From Paraconiothyrium sp. Pb-2020 (taxonomy: Eukaryota; Ascomycota; Dothideomycetes; Pleosporales; Didymosphaeriaceae): a stretch of 64,000 bases of DNA. Made by a program: the position numbers and the translations under genes. Under the pieces are notes generated by a model. That model was given only the letters and a program-made list of their open reading frames with translations. It was not told the DNA's origin and searched no databases. The stretch is from the NCBI GenBank assembly GCA_022419385.1, contig JAJUBI010000002.1, forward strand, positions 2,666,001 through 2,730,000, given 5' to 3'. Shown here one piece after another: positions 10,897 to 22,142 of the stretch (the first letter of the stretch is position 1; each line of letters begins with the position of its first letter).

Positions 10897-13051
10897 ATGG
10901 CGCGAGCTATCGTTCTGGCCGCCGCAGCGGCGACATTTTTTCATTTGGCCCAAGCTCAATGTGCTCCAGCAGATACGAGCAAAACGTACGATTACATCGT
11001 TATTGGGTCGGGAGCTGGTGGTATTCCAATTGCGGATCGGCTGAGCGAAGCCGGCAAGACAGTGTTACTACTCGAGAAGGGACCACCATCTAGTGGGAAA
11101 TTTGGTGGCACAATGAAGCCATCATGGCTCCAAGGAACAAATTTGACTCGCTTTGATGTACCAGGATTGTTTAATCAGATCTGGGCCGATGGCAACGGTG
11201 TCGCATGCGAGGATACGGGAGTTATGGCAGGTTGGTGAGTCTTCAAACGCATGACAACATCGAAGACTTTCTTGAGTAATGTTCCTGACATGAGATGTAG
11301 CGTTCTGGGCGGAGGTGTCGCAGTCAACAGTGCACTGTGGTGGAAGCCGCACCCTGGAGATTGGGATCGCAACTTTCCTGACGGCTGGAAGGCAACTGAC
11401 ATGGCGAAGTCGACTGACAAGGTCTTCCAGAGGATCCCGGGAGTACGTCTCTGGAGACATGTGTTGGGATGTTAATTGGTTAACAAAATATGCAGACAAC
11501 TGTCCCATCTACGGATGGCAAGCTATACCTTCAGCAGGGCTTCGATCGCGTTTCAAAAGGCTTGGATACGGCTGGTTTCAAGCAACTCGATAAGCCGAAT
11601 GACTATCCAGATCAGAAGAATTTCACATATGGGCATGCTGCGTTCTTCATCGAGCATGCAGAAAGGCATGGTCCTTTGCGGACCTACTTGGAAACTGCTT
11701 CCGCGCGTACCGATAAGTTCACTCTATGGACAAACACAAACGCTAGGAGGGTGGTACGGACGAAGGGCCATGCTACTGGCGTTGAGTTGGAGTGCAGAAA
11801 TGGAGCTGGACATTCAGGAACAGTCAATGTGACGCCTGGCACAGGTCGTGTTATCGTCTCTGCTGGTACGATGGGCTCAGCGAAGCTTTTGTTCAGAAGT
11901 AAGTCCGCTGGTATGCTCTATGAATGTTCACTGAAGATGTTAGGCGGCATTGGCCCAACCGATCAGCTCAACGTCGTGAAGAGCTCGTCGACTGACGGAG
12001 CTACGATGATATCGTCAGACCAATGGATCAACATCCCTGTTGGCTATAACCTGGATGACCATGTTGGTGTAAGTTCTTTTGGATCTACCTAGGTAAAGAT
12101 TGCTGATATTTCTGCAGACCGACATCCAGATATCTCACCCAGATATCGTTTTCTATGATTTCTATGCTGCCTACAATAACCCAGTCGCAGCTGATAAAGA
12201 TGCTTATCTAAGTTCGCTTCCCTCCTACCGGTTCGAAGAAACAAGCTAACACGCCATGCAGAGAGCAGAACAGGCATACTGACGCAGGTCGCGCCCAACC
12301 TGGGCCCTATCGTAAGCACTTGTTATACTCTGTTGGTGATCCTGTTCGCTGATCAGTTGCTAGGCCTGGACCCAACACACACCTTCGGACGGAATAGTTC
12401 GTCACATACAATGGCAAGCTCGTATTGAGGGTAATACTAAAAGTATGGGCTCAAATTTCAAATAGCTACAAGTCAGCGAAGCTCACGTTGTCACAGCGGC
12501 CATGACCATCACGCAGTATCTTGGCAATGGAGCCATTTCTCGTGGTCGATTAACCATTACCCCTCAGTTAAATACTCAAGTCGCAACTGCTCCTTACCTA
12601 AGGAATGCAACAGATAAGGAAGCCGTCATCCAGGGCATTGACACCATGCGAAGCGCCTTGAGCAAGGTGCAGGGCTTAACCTGGATCAAGCCTACAGCCG
12701 GGCAGGACACTACGGCTTTCGTAAATTCGGTATGGCAAACTATATACTCATATAGAACTTGTACTGAACAGTTGGTAGATCCCCACAATTCCAGCTTCCC
12801 GCAATTCCAATCATTGGGTTGGCTCGAACAAAATTGGGACAGACGATGGCCGTAGTGGTGGCACTGCTGTTGTCGATCTTGATACCAAGGTATACGGGAC
12901 GGATAACCTTTTTGTTGTTGATGCGTCCATCTTCCCAGGAATGACCACCGGCAACCCGTCCGCGGCTATCATCATTGCTTCGGAGAAGGCTGCTGAAAGG
13001 ATCCTCGCGCTAAAGGCACCGACGAAGTCCCGCATCGTGAGAGACGTATAG
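10897..13051 (+). CDS. Secreted GMC-family FAD oxidoreductase
   Basis: This is a glucose-methanol-choline flavoprotein, about 574 residues, oxidising an alcohol or sugar with FAD. There are nine exons: 10897..11234, 11301..11442, 11496..11898, 11944..12068, 12118..12211, 12262..12311, 12364..12430, 12497..12729 and 12779..13051. All junctions keep frame and restore family motifs. Residues 1-21 are a signal peptide (MARAIVLAAAAATFFHLAQA). The FAD-binding motif is YDYIVIGSGAGGIPIADRLSE, then MAGCVLGGGVAVNSALWW, VIVSAGTMGSAKLL, and the C-terminal active-site pieces SNHWVGSNKIGTDDGR (His) and GMTTGNPSAAI (Asn). The exon 7/8 junction is the least certain because residues between RIEG and MTITQYLG look short. 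No cytochrome domain is present, so it is not a classical cellobiose dehydrogenase. It is convergent with the Asp-box gene, 104 bases apart. Confidence 0.87.
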
Positions 13052-13155
13052 AGTAGTGCATAGATACATAGTACTCAGGTCGAAAAGCTGATCTCACCGA
13101 TCGAATACCTTCCGCGTGAAGCTAGCGATCTCCCCATCGTCCCAATTTCAAGATA

Positions 13156-14277
13156 CTACGAGATTCGAATTCGGCCCACTGCGCCTTTGCGACCAGATGC
13201 CCAGCATACCCCGCCTCTGATACATTGTACGGCAAAGAACTCATTGTGGTGCTCATCCGTCAGCCCTTCCCAGGTAACACCTCCATCACGTGTCAGATTC
13301 GTACCCGTCTGGCCAGCAGCTACAGCCAAATTCCCTCTACCTGGCAGCCAAGATACAGCCGAGCGATATAGCAGCGCAGAATTTGATGATGTCCAAGTCA
13401 GCCCCCCGTCGCGAGAATATGCCGCATTGTCGTTGCTCGCAGGCGCATCACTGAAGCTACCACCAACAACAAGGCCATTCTTGGAGTCGCGAAATGCCAC
13501 TGAGTTCATCCCGTACCCTGCATATCCGAGCTCAACGTTCGGATCACCCACAAGGCTAGTATTCGCGTCTTTCCAGTTCCGTCCGTTCAGGCTATGGAAA
13601 ACGCGCGAAGGATCAGGGCTACCCCCGGCAACAAAAAACCATCGTCCGGCCTTGAATACGAGACACGTACCACTTGCGGCAAAGGCTGCCTGACCTTTGG
13701 CCTCGAGACCCGTGATGTCAGTGATCTCTTTCCAGCTGTTGCCGCCATCGTGGGTTTCCAGTATACCCATGCTGCCAATTGTGGCATTGGCAGGATCTTG
13801 CAACAACAAGCCATGGTGCTTGTTCTCCCAAGCAAGACTGTCGTAGAAGATTGGGTTTTCGGGCGTTTTGGATTTGCTCCAATGCTTTCCGCCGTCTTTT
13901 GTGTGCCAGACACTCGATTCATTCAAACTACCGTCGCCAGCCGCCATGGCAACAGCAACACGAGCTGAGAAGGCTTCGATGTCGCGAAAGTCTAGGATGA
14001 CAGGATAAGTACCTGTATCGTTGGTGAATGTTTCTTCATGTACCACTCTGAGATCATCCCAAGTAGCACCGCCGTCAGTGGTTCGGTAGACCGAATTGTT
14101 GGTACCCGATACCCAGACGATGCTGTCAGATACCACAGAAAGACCGCGAAAACCAGATGTAACAGCACCATTTGCGTCCGTCAAAGGTTTTGTTTGCCAC
14201 TTGTTACCGCCATTGTATATGGGGCTACCACTCAACAGCACGGCGAGTGAGAGCAAGAGTGCCAGTGAGAAGTGCAT
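13156..14277 (-). CDS. Secreted Asp-box (BNR) repeat protein
   Basis: This is a single-exon gene of 373 residues with a signal peptide (MHFSLALLLSLAVLLSGS); the ATG at 14277 is the first in frame. Five Asp-box motifs (S/T-x-D-G-G-x-x-W) are visible: TTDGGATW, TKDGGKHW, THDGGNSW, SRDGGLTW and TRDGGVTW, spaced as in a sialidase-like or YCF48-like beta-propeller. Several N-x-S/T sites fit secretion. The catalytic arginine set of sialidases is not evident. Bacterial relatives are often annotated as oxidoreductase or YCF48-like, but that label describes the fold, not a proven activity. I would call it a secreted beta-propeller of unknown function. Confidence 0.82.
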   Translation of the reverse strand: MHFSLALLLSLAVLLSGSPIYNGGNKWQTKPLTDANGAVTSGFRGLSVVSDSIVWVSGTNNSVYRTTDGGATWDDLRVVHEETFTNDTGTYPVILDFRDIEAFSARVAVAMAAGDGSLNESSVWHTKDGGKHWSKSKTPENPIFYDSLAWENKHHGLLLQDPANATIGSMGILETHDGGNSWKEITDITGLEAKGQAAFAASGTCLVFKAGRWFFVAGGSPDPSRVFHSLNGRNWKDANTSLVGDPNVELGYAGYGMNSVAFRDSKNGLVVGGSFSDAPASNDNAAYSRDGGLTWTSSNSALLYRSAVSWLPGRGNLAVAAGQTGTNLTRDGGVTWEGLTDEHHNEFFAVQCIRGGVCWASGRKGAVGRIRIS

Positions 14278-16316
14278 TTTGCACGCGAAAGTATGGGCAG
14301 GAGATTGTTCGAAAGGGCAGCGCGGAGGAAGCTGGAAGGTGGCACGCATCCCGCCTTTCTTGGGAGTTTCCTCTTCGGGGCCTGATGTGCAAAGCCATGC
14401 CGAACCGGACCATAGCTAACATATTGCGGATCGCACGACAATGAGCGTGGCACCCGAGTTGTGATAAAATACCCTTTCATGTGTTCTTGTGTGATATGCT
14501 TTGCGATAGGGAACAATCTTCACCGATAGGGGTCTGGTGCAATTGGTGACGTCATCATGCCCTGTAACACCTCAGTTGCTCAGCCATGGTTTACTAGCCG
14601 CACGTGACTCCAAAACCCACGGGGCCCCGATGGTATTCCACTCGACTGACTACAAGACAGCACTTTGGTGGCGCTCTGGCAATTATTAGATACTGAGAAT
14701 GTGCTCACAACTGCTTGTGGAGGTCGCTTCCTCGGCAGGTGCCACCGTACTAGCCTTGTGTTAGACGCGGCTTCCACCCCCTAGCAATCCTTTACTCTTA
14801 CGCTCAACTTCTACATTCTTCAGCCAAAATCTGGGTTGGATTGATGCCAATACAAGATGGCCATAAAGGCATCGAATTGCGTTTGGGGCCAGACTCCAGA
14901 GTTTGTGGCGTGGAAATCGAGCTCGTCAACGGGTTGGCGGCTTTCGGAAGGCAGTACTGAGGAGAGCACTGATTTGAGTCGTGTAACAGATCCGATCTAG
15001 CCACTAGAAAAAGGTGTCGGGGCCAGTTCTATGATCAACCGGTTGATGCAGGAGTGCCAGCGTGGAGCAAGGTGCTCGAGGCAGCACAAGAAATCGTTGT
15101 CTGTGTGGTTTGTCCCGGACGAACCGTATAGCCTTCCGCCGAGAATGTACGAGTTCATCCCTTTGGAACTATGTAATTCTTCTTAGGGCACGATCTATGC
15201 CTTCAGCTGTGTCCCCCACATCAAGCAACCTTCTCATGGCCGTCAATAACTAACAGACGCTTGAAGCCACGCCACCGTTTTCAGCGTCTGTTAGGGAAAC
15301 AGCATTGGACGTCGAAACCCCGGAGAGTTTGCAAAGACACCTTCCACTCACTCGGAGGTTGACCAAATGCTGTTTTGGAACATGACGAATACCTTGCTTC
15401 GGAAAGATCCTCCCATCTCAATCCGTTGATTCATATGGCGCCATGCGCACCGTTGCTCGCAGCTTTGCTAAGCGGGCCTTGGGGGAGTCCATTGAAGTTC
15501 GGTGGAAGTTCGTCTTTCGTCCCACTCAGCATGGCGACAACCTCATAGAACGTATCGACACATGCGGTGTCGCAAACGGATGGAATCGAAAAGCATACTT
15601 AGGGGTTTCACGTTCTGTTTCCTTTACTGTGTACAATGATACAGGAGTAGTCCATACCATATGTATTCGATATACCAGTGTTCACCTTGAAACTTCTGAT
15701 TAGTCGATGTGGACTCGCTACCGTGCCTTGGTAGGCAACGCACGTTGTTACAATAGGTACATATCTATGCACGTAGTGTAAGCAAATTTTATTTACAGCT
15801 TCATGGATTCAGCTAAGGAATTAAGTATTGAGAATGCATGTTCAAGAAGTTACGAAGCTTTAACATTGTTGATTTTGCCAGACTTTTCCTAGTAAAACGC
15901 GTGACGACGTGCGTTCTAAGCTTGCCTGATAGCCTTGGACATATTTGCAACGAAACAATCACGATGCGCAAAGAAAGTGTAATAGGGGATTCGTCTTGTC
16001 TTTCAAGCCTCCTGAATGCGGCCGACCTGAAGGAAGGGCGAAGAAAGTCATGGTCGCAGACTGACAACGGGACAAGGCTGAGCCGGGCGTGCTCGGGGCT
16101 ATCGGAGCTTTGGATGACGCTTCGACGCTAAGATTTCGAGGTTGCTAAGCATCATCGCGTCGCCACGACTCACTGCGCGACCTGCATCATTGCGCTCGCT
16201 CTTCTGAAATCGGAATCTGTTTCATTTTGAGGAGCGTTGCGGGCGCTCATCCCATCTTTTCCTCCATTCCTCTCAACCCCGGGGCAATTTCGAGCGCCGC
16301 AATCGGACACGCGACG
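14278..16316. other. Divergent upstream region, no gene seen
   Basis: These 2.0 kb lie between the starts of the Asp-box gene and Lon. Only short unsupported ORFs are present. The last few hundred bases should hold the Lon promoter and 5' leader. Confidence 0.5.
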
Positions 16317-19300
16317 ATGCTTCACGGACAGCACCTGCCGTGGCGGGCAGCTCTTCGCCAAACCTCACGCTCGACAGCAAGGGTCGCCCCTTCCCGCGCG
16401 TCCTCGCCCTATCTCCCCGCCCAATGCACAGCATCCTTTGCTCGATGCCCGCGCAGATACACCTCGCCTCCCTCTGTATTGTTCTCATCGCGCGGCTTCT
16501 CGACATCAATAGGTAGGCGGAAGGAGCAGAAACCCAAGACGCCTCCCGAGATACAGGAGGAGGCCAAAGAACAGAATGAAGAGGAACAGCAGAAGCAGCC
16601 CAAGGTACAGGAGGAAGCTGAGGACGCAGAGGCACCGAGCAAGACTCCTGATCCGATACCAGCGGCAAGCGATGCGAAGGGAATCTCAGCAGGCGACAAT
16701 GCCTCGGGCTCAGCAATTGAAGGGACCGGCAAGAAGCGAAAGCAACCCGAGCGATCTCTCGTGAAGCCCTCAATCCCGGAAGTCTACCCGCAGGTCATGG
16801 CGATACCCATTGCGAAACGACCTTTATTCCCGGGTTTCTACAAGGCCATCACCATACGAAATAAGGAGGTTGGGCAGGCCATCGCCGAGATGGTGAAGCG
16901 TGGACAGCCATATATTGGTGCCTTCCTGTTCAAGGATGATGAAATGGACAAGGACGTTATCGATGACCCGAGCGAGGTGTACGATGTCGGCACATTTTGC
17001 CAGGTCACCAGCGCTTTTCCCATCGGTCCGGACGACAATTTCGCCATGACGTGCGTGCTATACCCGCACCGCAGAATAAAGATGACGGACCTCAAGCCGC
17101 CAAGTGCAAACAAGCCACAGGAAAACTCGGCAGAGCGGGCTTCGGTCGTTGAGAACACATTAGGAGAGGCGGCCGTGAAGGAATCGGTTGGCGAGCAATC
17201 AAAGGGTGACGTGGTAGCAAGCTTTGAGGAGAACAACGCGGACGCCGCGAAAGTGTCCCACCAGTATGAGGCCACATCGTTCCTGAAAGGCAAGGATGTC
17301 AGTATCGCGAATGTCGAAAACCTTATTGAAGAGCCATTCGACACCAAGAACAACAAGGTCATTCCAGCGCTCGTCAGCGAGATTGTGAACACCTTCAAAG
17401 CCGTGGCGCTGCTCAATCCGTTATTCCGCGACCACATCTCCACATTCTCCGTGCAGACCACGATGAATGTGGGCGAGGACCCCGTCAAGTTGGCCGATTT
17501 CGCCGCGGCGGTGGCACAGGCAGACTCTCATGAGCTACAAGAGGCTCTAGAGGAGATGAATGTTGAACAGCGACTGAGCAAGGCTCTAATTGTGCTCAAG
17601 AAAGAGCTCATGAATGCTGAACTGCAGTCGAAGATCGTCAAGGACGTAGAAAATAAGATTACTAAAAAGCAGCGCGAGTACTGGCTCATGGAGCAAATGA
17701 AAGGGATCAAGCGCGAGCTGGGTATCGAGTCTGACGGGAAGGACAAGCTTATTGAGAAATTCAATGACAAGGCGAGCAAGCTCGCCATGCCCGAAGCAGT
17801 CAAGAAGGTCTTCGACGAAGAGATTAGCAAGCTTGGTCACCTCGAACCTGCGGCCTCTGAGTTCAACGTTACCCGAAACTACCTCGACTGGCTCACACAG
17901 CTTCCGTGGGGCCAAAGGAGCGCTGAAAATTTTGGCATCAAGCACGCGCGAGAGGTACTTGATGAGGATCACTACGGTCTGAAGGACGTCAAGGATCGCA
18001 TTCTAGAATTCATTGCCGTCGGCAAGCTTCGTGGTACAGTGGAAGGAAAGATTTTGTGTTTGGTCGGACCTCCCGGTGTTGGTAAAACTTCAATCGGAAA
18101 GTCCGTTGCGCGCGCACTTAACAGACAATACTACCGCTTCAGTGTTGGTGGTTTGTCGGATGTAGCCGAGATAAAGGGACATCGAAGAACGTACGTCGGT
18201 GCACTCCCTGGACGTATAATCCAAGCCCTCAAGAAGTGCCAGACCGAGAACCCCTTGATCTTGATCGATGAAGTCGACAAGATTGGGCGCGGTCACAATG
18301 GGGACCCCTCGTCGGCACTGCTTGAGCTTCTTGATCCCGAGCAGAACAACAGCTTTTTGGACCATTATCTCGATGTTCCTGTCGATCTGTCAAAGGTACT
18401 ATTCGTATGCACGGCGAACATGACCGACACCATTCCCCGCCCATTGCTCGACCGCATGGAAATGATCGAATTGTCTGGATACGTTGCGGACGAGAAGATT
18501 GCTATCGCTGAGCGCTATCTTGCCCCGCAGGCTAAGGAGGTCAACGGTCTCAAGGAAGCGGATGTAAATCTGGAGAAGGATGCCATCGTCGAGCTGATTA
18601 ACAAGTACTGCCGCGAATCCGGTGTCCGGAACCTAAAAAAACAGATCGAAAAGGTCTACAGGAAGTCAGCCCTGAAGATCGTGACTGATCTTGGCGAAGA
18701 GGTTTTCCCAGAATCTGAAGCGCTTACTGAAGAGGGCAAGACCGCACAGCAAGAAGCTGAGAAGGACCAGACCGACGTGAAGGAGACACCAGAGAACATC
18801 GGAAACGAAACCACTGAAACGCCACGAGTTGCGCTTCAAGTACCGGATAGCGTGCATGTTTCTATTAACAAGGATAATCTCAAGGACTACGTTGGACCGC
18901 CGGTCTTCACATCCGACAGACTATACGATGTCGCTCCACCAGGAGTCGCCATGGGCTTAGCCTGGACATCCATGGGTGGTGCCGCGCTCTACGTTGAATC
19001 GATCCTCGAAAAGGCTCTTTCCGCCAACACGTCCCCTGGCCTCGAACGCACCGGCTCTCTCAAGAATGTTATGAAGGAGTCCACGGTCGTGGCTTACTCT
19101 TTTGCGAAGAGCCTACTCGCCCGTGAATTCCCTAAGAACAAGTTTTTCGAACATGCCCAGATCCATCTTCACTGTCCTGAGGGTGCAACACCAAAGGACG
19201 GGCCTAGTGCTGGTATAACTATGGCGACGAGTCTGCTAGGTCTTGCGCTCAACACCAAGGTCCGCGAGGGCGTAGCAATGACCGGAGAGCTTACAGTGAC

Positions 19301-19668
19301 GGGTAAGGTCTTGAGGATAGGTGGTCTGAGAGAGAAGACGGTAGCAGCGAGACGAGCGGGCGCGACTACGGTCATCTTTCCCGCTGACAACATGTCAGAT
19401 TGGCTTGAATTGCCAGAGGCAAGTATATACGTGCCTGCTACGCCAAGCCACACGCTAATGATTTCTATAGAATATTAAAGAAGGTATTGAAGGTCGTCCC
19501 GTTTCATGGTACCACGAAGTTTTCGACCTTGTCTTCCCTGGCCTCGACAAAGACACTGGGAACAAGCTCTGGGAAAAAGACTTGAAGTCCAAAAAGGGTG
19601 ATCGCAAGAGGAAGGAATACAAGAAGCGTGAAGATGATGAAGAAGAGAGCGGAGACGACGACGATTGA
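16317..19668 (+). CDS. PIM1: Mitochondrial Lon protease (Pim1 homologue)
   Basis: This ATP-dependent serine protease of the mitochondrial matrix degrades misfolded and oxidised proteins; the product is 1,099 residues. The first in-frame ATG is 16317 and the leader is basic and Ser/Arg-rich, as for mitochondrial import. Exons are 16317..19418 and 19471..19668. Domains in order: leader and acidic linker (1-160), LAN substrate domain (from about VMAIPIAKRPLFPGFYKA), AAA+ module with Walker A GPPGVGKTS and Walker B LILIDEVDK, and the C-terminal protease with catalytic Ser in PKDGPSAGITMATSL and Lys in VTGKVLRIGGLREK. The 52-nt intron has a GC donor (GCAAGT) and acceptor TATAG, which restores LPENIKEGIEGRPVSW. 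The end is a charged Lys then Asp/Glu tail. Linkers at about 265-330 and 800-845 are low-complexity, as usual in fungal Lon. Confidence 0.96.
19419..19470 (+). other. GC-AG intron of Lon
   Basis: The donor is GCAAGT after CCAGAG, with a branch-like GCTAAT and acceptor CTATAG. The GT two codons later would give a stop directly after splicing, so GC is the only donor that restores the conserved C-terminus. Confidence 0.75.
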
Positions 19669-20210
19669 GCAAACGTTGAGAGCGAAGATGTGTAAGATAT
19701 GTACAGTGGTGACGGTAGGCTTCGCATATCAGGCGTATTCTTTGGCATTTGATTGCATACGGCGTCACGACATTGCGATCTCTTATCTCGCATGTGGACG
19801 GACTTTGCAAGCTCACTGATATTTGAGCTAGCTGCATGTATATACTTACGAATACATTGCTAATATTGTATTGGCTCGTACGCCCTTTCGTGACTATCAC
19901 ATTTCTTCCCCCGCAACTGCGAAAGGAAGAGGAACCGGTTGCATGCCTCACTATGGTACGACACCTATTACATGGTCAAGTTCATCTATGTAAGATACAT
20001 CCTGGGCCAACAGAGAACGTTGTGATGCCAACACCTCAAGTCGTCTTGTTGCCAAGCCATTGAAGGTGGTCTGTGTGTCATGTCGTCATGCTACCATGGG
20101 AACATGTGCCCCGATCGCTATACCACTCAACCGCTCCCGGATCCTTCACCGACGCCACACAAGCACAGCCACCAGTGAATTGAACTCACGAGTCTTCCAC
20201 GTCTTCAAGT
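19669..20210. other. Intergenic, no gene seen
   Basis: This is the 3' region of Lon followed by the upstream region of the 599-residue protein gene. No supported ORF or RNA gene is visible. Confidence 0.5.
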
Positions 20211-22142
20211 ATGGAAGTTGTCTATAAGAAAGTCGATGAGTATGTGGATTCTTTAGCCCCGCAAATTCAAACCCGTAAGTAACCCGCCCGGCCCCAATGG
20301 ATATGTCTTTCTCGCAGTAGAAAGACTTTTCTCTCGCTAGATTGAAACATGCTCCAGCGGCACCGACCCTGTATTATGCCACCCTGACCTTGTACCCACG
20401 CATTAGGCATTACCGCCGAGCTCGATTTGTTCCAGCAGAAGACCATCGACAGTCTAGAGGACCAGGTCATTGACGCCTTCCGTTCGCTATTCAATAAAGA
20501 CTCAGGCGATAGCGGAGCGAGGGGTGACTTGAAAGATGCAGCCCCAGATGCTTATGGTGGCCAGTCCTTGCCTTTCGCAGACGAGGTTGGCAAATTAACG
20601 CGCAGCTTCGGCAAGATTTCCGACGAAGCGGGCGACGATCTACGCGATATCTTCAACTTGACCGACGGCCGCGATGGTTTTGAAGTAATGCAAATTCATG
20701 GATTAGAGTCTTCGGGAAGGTCGGGAGCTAGAGACTTCCTTGCATCGGCGTTGGATGCTGTTCAGGATCATCTAGGTGGTAACAGAAGCAGTGGGTCTGG
20801 CGGAGAGGGAATCCAACTCGATGGACTCCTTGGCGTCATTAGCAACACTGTCAAAGACGCTTCCCGCAACCCGGAGGAGAAGGCCCGCCTCATTAGCCCG
20901 GAAATCAAGGATATAATTGGCGCGAAGCTAAGAGAACAGCACAGCCCGATCGCGGAGCAGTTTACGCGTATTGCACTTGAACACATCAAATGTTGGCTCC
21001 GCGGCAACACCAGTTCCCGCGACTTGGGTGATGGCGCGAAAGCCGAGATCGAAGATCAGGTCGTGACTATCGTCAAGGGCATTGGCGGCCTATTCTCAAG
21101 AAACGAAGAGTCATCTAGGGGCAGCAGTGAGCGTGCACAGGGCGACAGTGGTAGCAAGCGAGGTGGTGGTTTCTCGAGGATTATCAGTGATAAACTTAGT
21201 ACCGGTCTTGCCAAGGTCCATCGCGAGGTCCGTCTCGAGTTCAGAAAGATCCTTGGGGCGATCGAGAAACAGTTGTTCGAGTTACTTCCTGAACAATTCC
21301 AACGCCCGCTAGAGAAGATTATGGGCGGCAACCCATTCGATGAGCAGCTCGATCGTGATGCCGGGTCATATGCGGACCGTGACTTTGGTGACGACATCAA
21401 AGCTAAGCTCCTCAACAAGATCCGAGACTTGGTTAGAAAAGTGCAGGAGAGTCTGCGAGGGAGTATCCTAGGTGTAGTCAATGGTGGACATCGCAAATTT
21501 GAGCGCGAGAGCTGGGTGCTCGTGCAGGACATCGTAGAGCAGAAGGTGCAGCGGTACCTGCCTGACGTGAAGATTAGCGTCCCAGATGATATTGGAAATG
21601 AGAACGTCAGCGTCGGGACGCCGGCGGTTGGTGTACAGTTCGCACAGTCTGCGCCTTCTCAACAGGGAGGATACGGCCAAATTGCCGCCCATGAGCAAGA
21701 TGGTGGCCGCATACATCAGCAGCAGGACCCAATTCCTCCCGCCCAACCGCTGTATCATCAAGAGTATCGAGCCAATGATGACTCCCGGTACCAAGGCTCT
21801 CGGCCCAAACAGCAGCAGCATCAGGACTATTGTCTTGAGCCCCCGAAAACTCAAGACTACCGCACTGACTCCCAGCAGCCACAATATCAGTCAAGTCAAG
21901 CCCAGGTCTATGGTCGGAATCAAGATTGTCAACAGCACCAGGATTATCCATTGAACGCATTGTACCAAGGTAACCAAGACAACCAAGACAACCACGGTCA
22001 CCAACGAGATGAGGGCTCCCAGAAAAGTGGCATTCATGGACACACTGAAAGTGGATATCAGGAGAACCAAGGCTATGGAGGAAGTCAAGGATACCCTGGG
22101 GGCCAGGAATACCGGCAGAAACCGCCATACTCAGAGGGTTGA
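20211..22142 (+). CDS. Unrecognised protein with Gln/Tyr-rich tail
   Basis: I do not recognise this family. Exons are 20211..20274 and 20407..22142, with a 132-nt intron (GTAAGT donor, TTAG acceptor), giving 599 residues. No signal peptide or membrane segment is evident. Residues 1 to about 400 look mostly helical and soluble: the N-terminus MEVVYKKVDEYVDSLAPQIQ, several Gly/Ser-rich linkers, and amphipathic stretches such as KVHREVRLEFRKILGAIEKQ and LPEQFQRPLEKIMGGNPFDE. From about residue 450 on, the protein is very rich in Gln, Tyr, Gly, Asp and His, with repeated QGNQDNQ-, QDYR- and GYQ-like phrases, an intrinsically disordered prion-like composition. A conserved helical head with a disordered tail suggests a scaffold or stress-related role, but this is a guess. 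Exon 1 is supported only by frame and splice signals. Confidence 0.75.

Noticed and set aside
12730..12855. GMC ending at the TAG near 12855 by reading through 12730
   Set aside because: Splicing 12730-12778 restores SNHWVGSNK and the whole conserved C-terminus in the correct frame, so the early stop lies in a wrong frame.
16227..16316. Upstream extension of Lon from a TTG codon
   Set aside because: The codon is not ATG, and the ATG at 16317 gives a normal mitochondrial leader.
16838..17488. A 216-codon minus-strand ORF inside Lon
   Set aside because: It is antisense to the conserved LAN domain with no recognisable motif.
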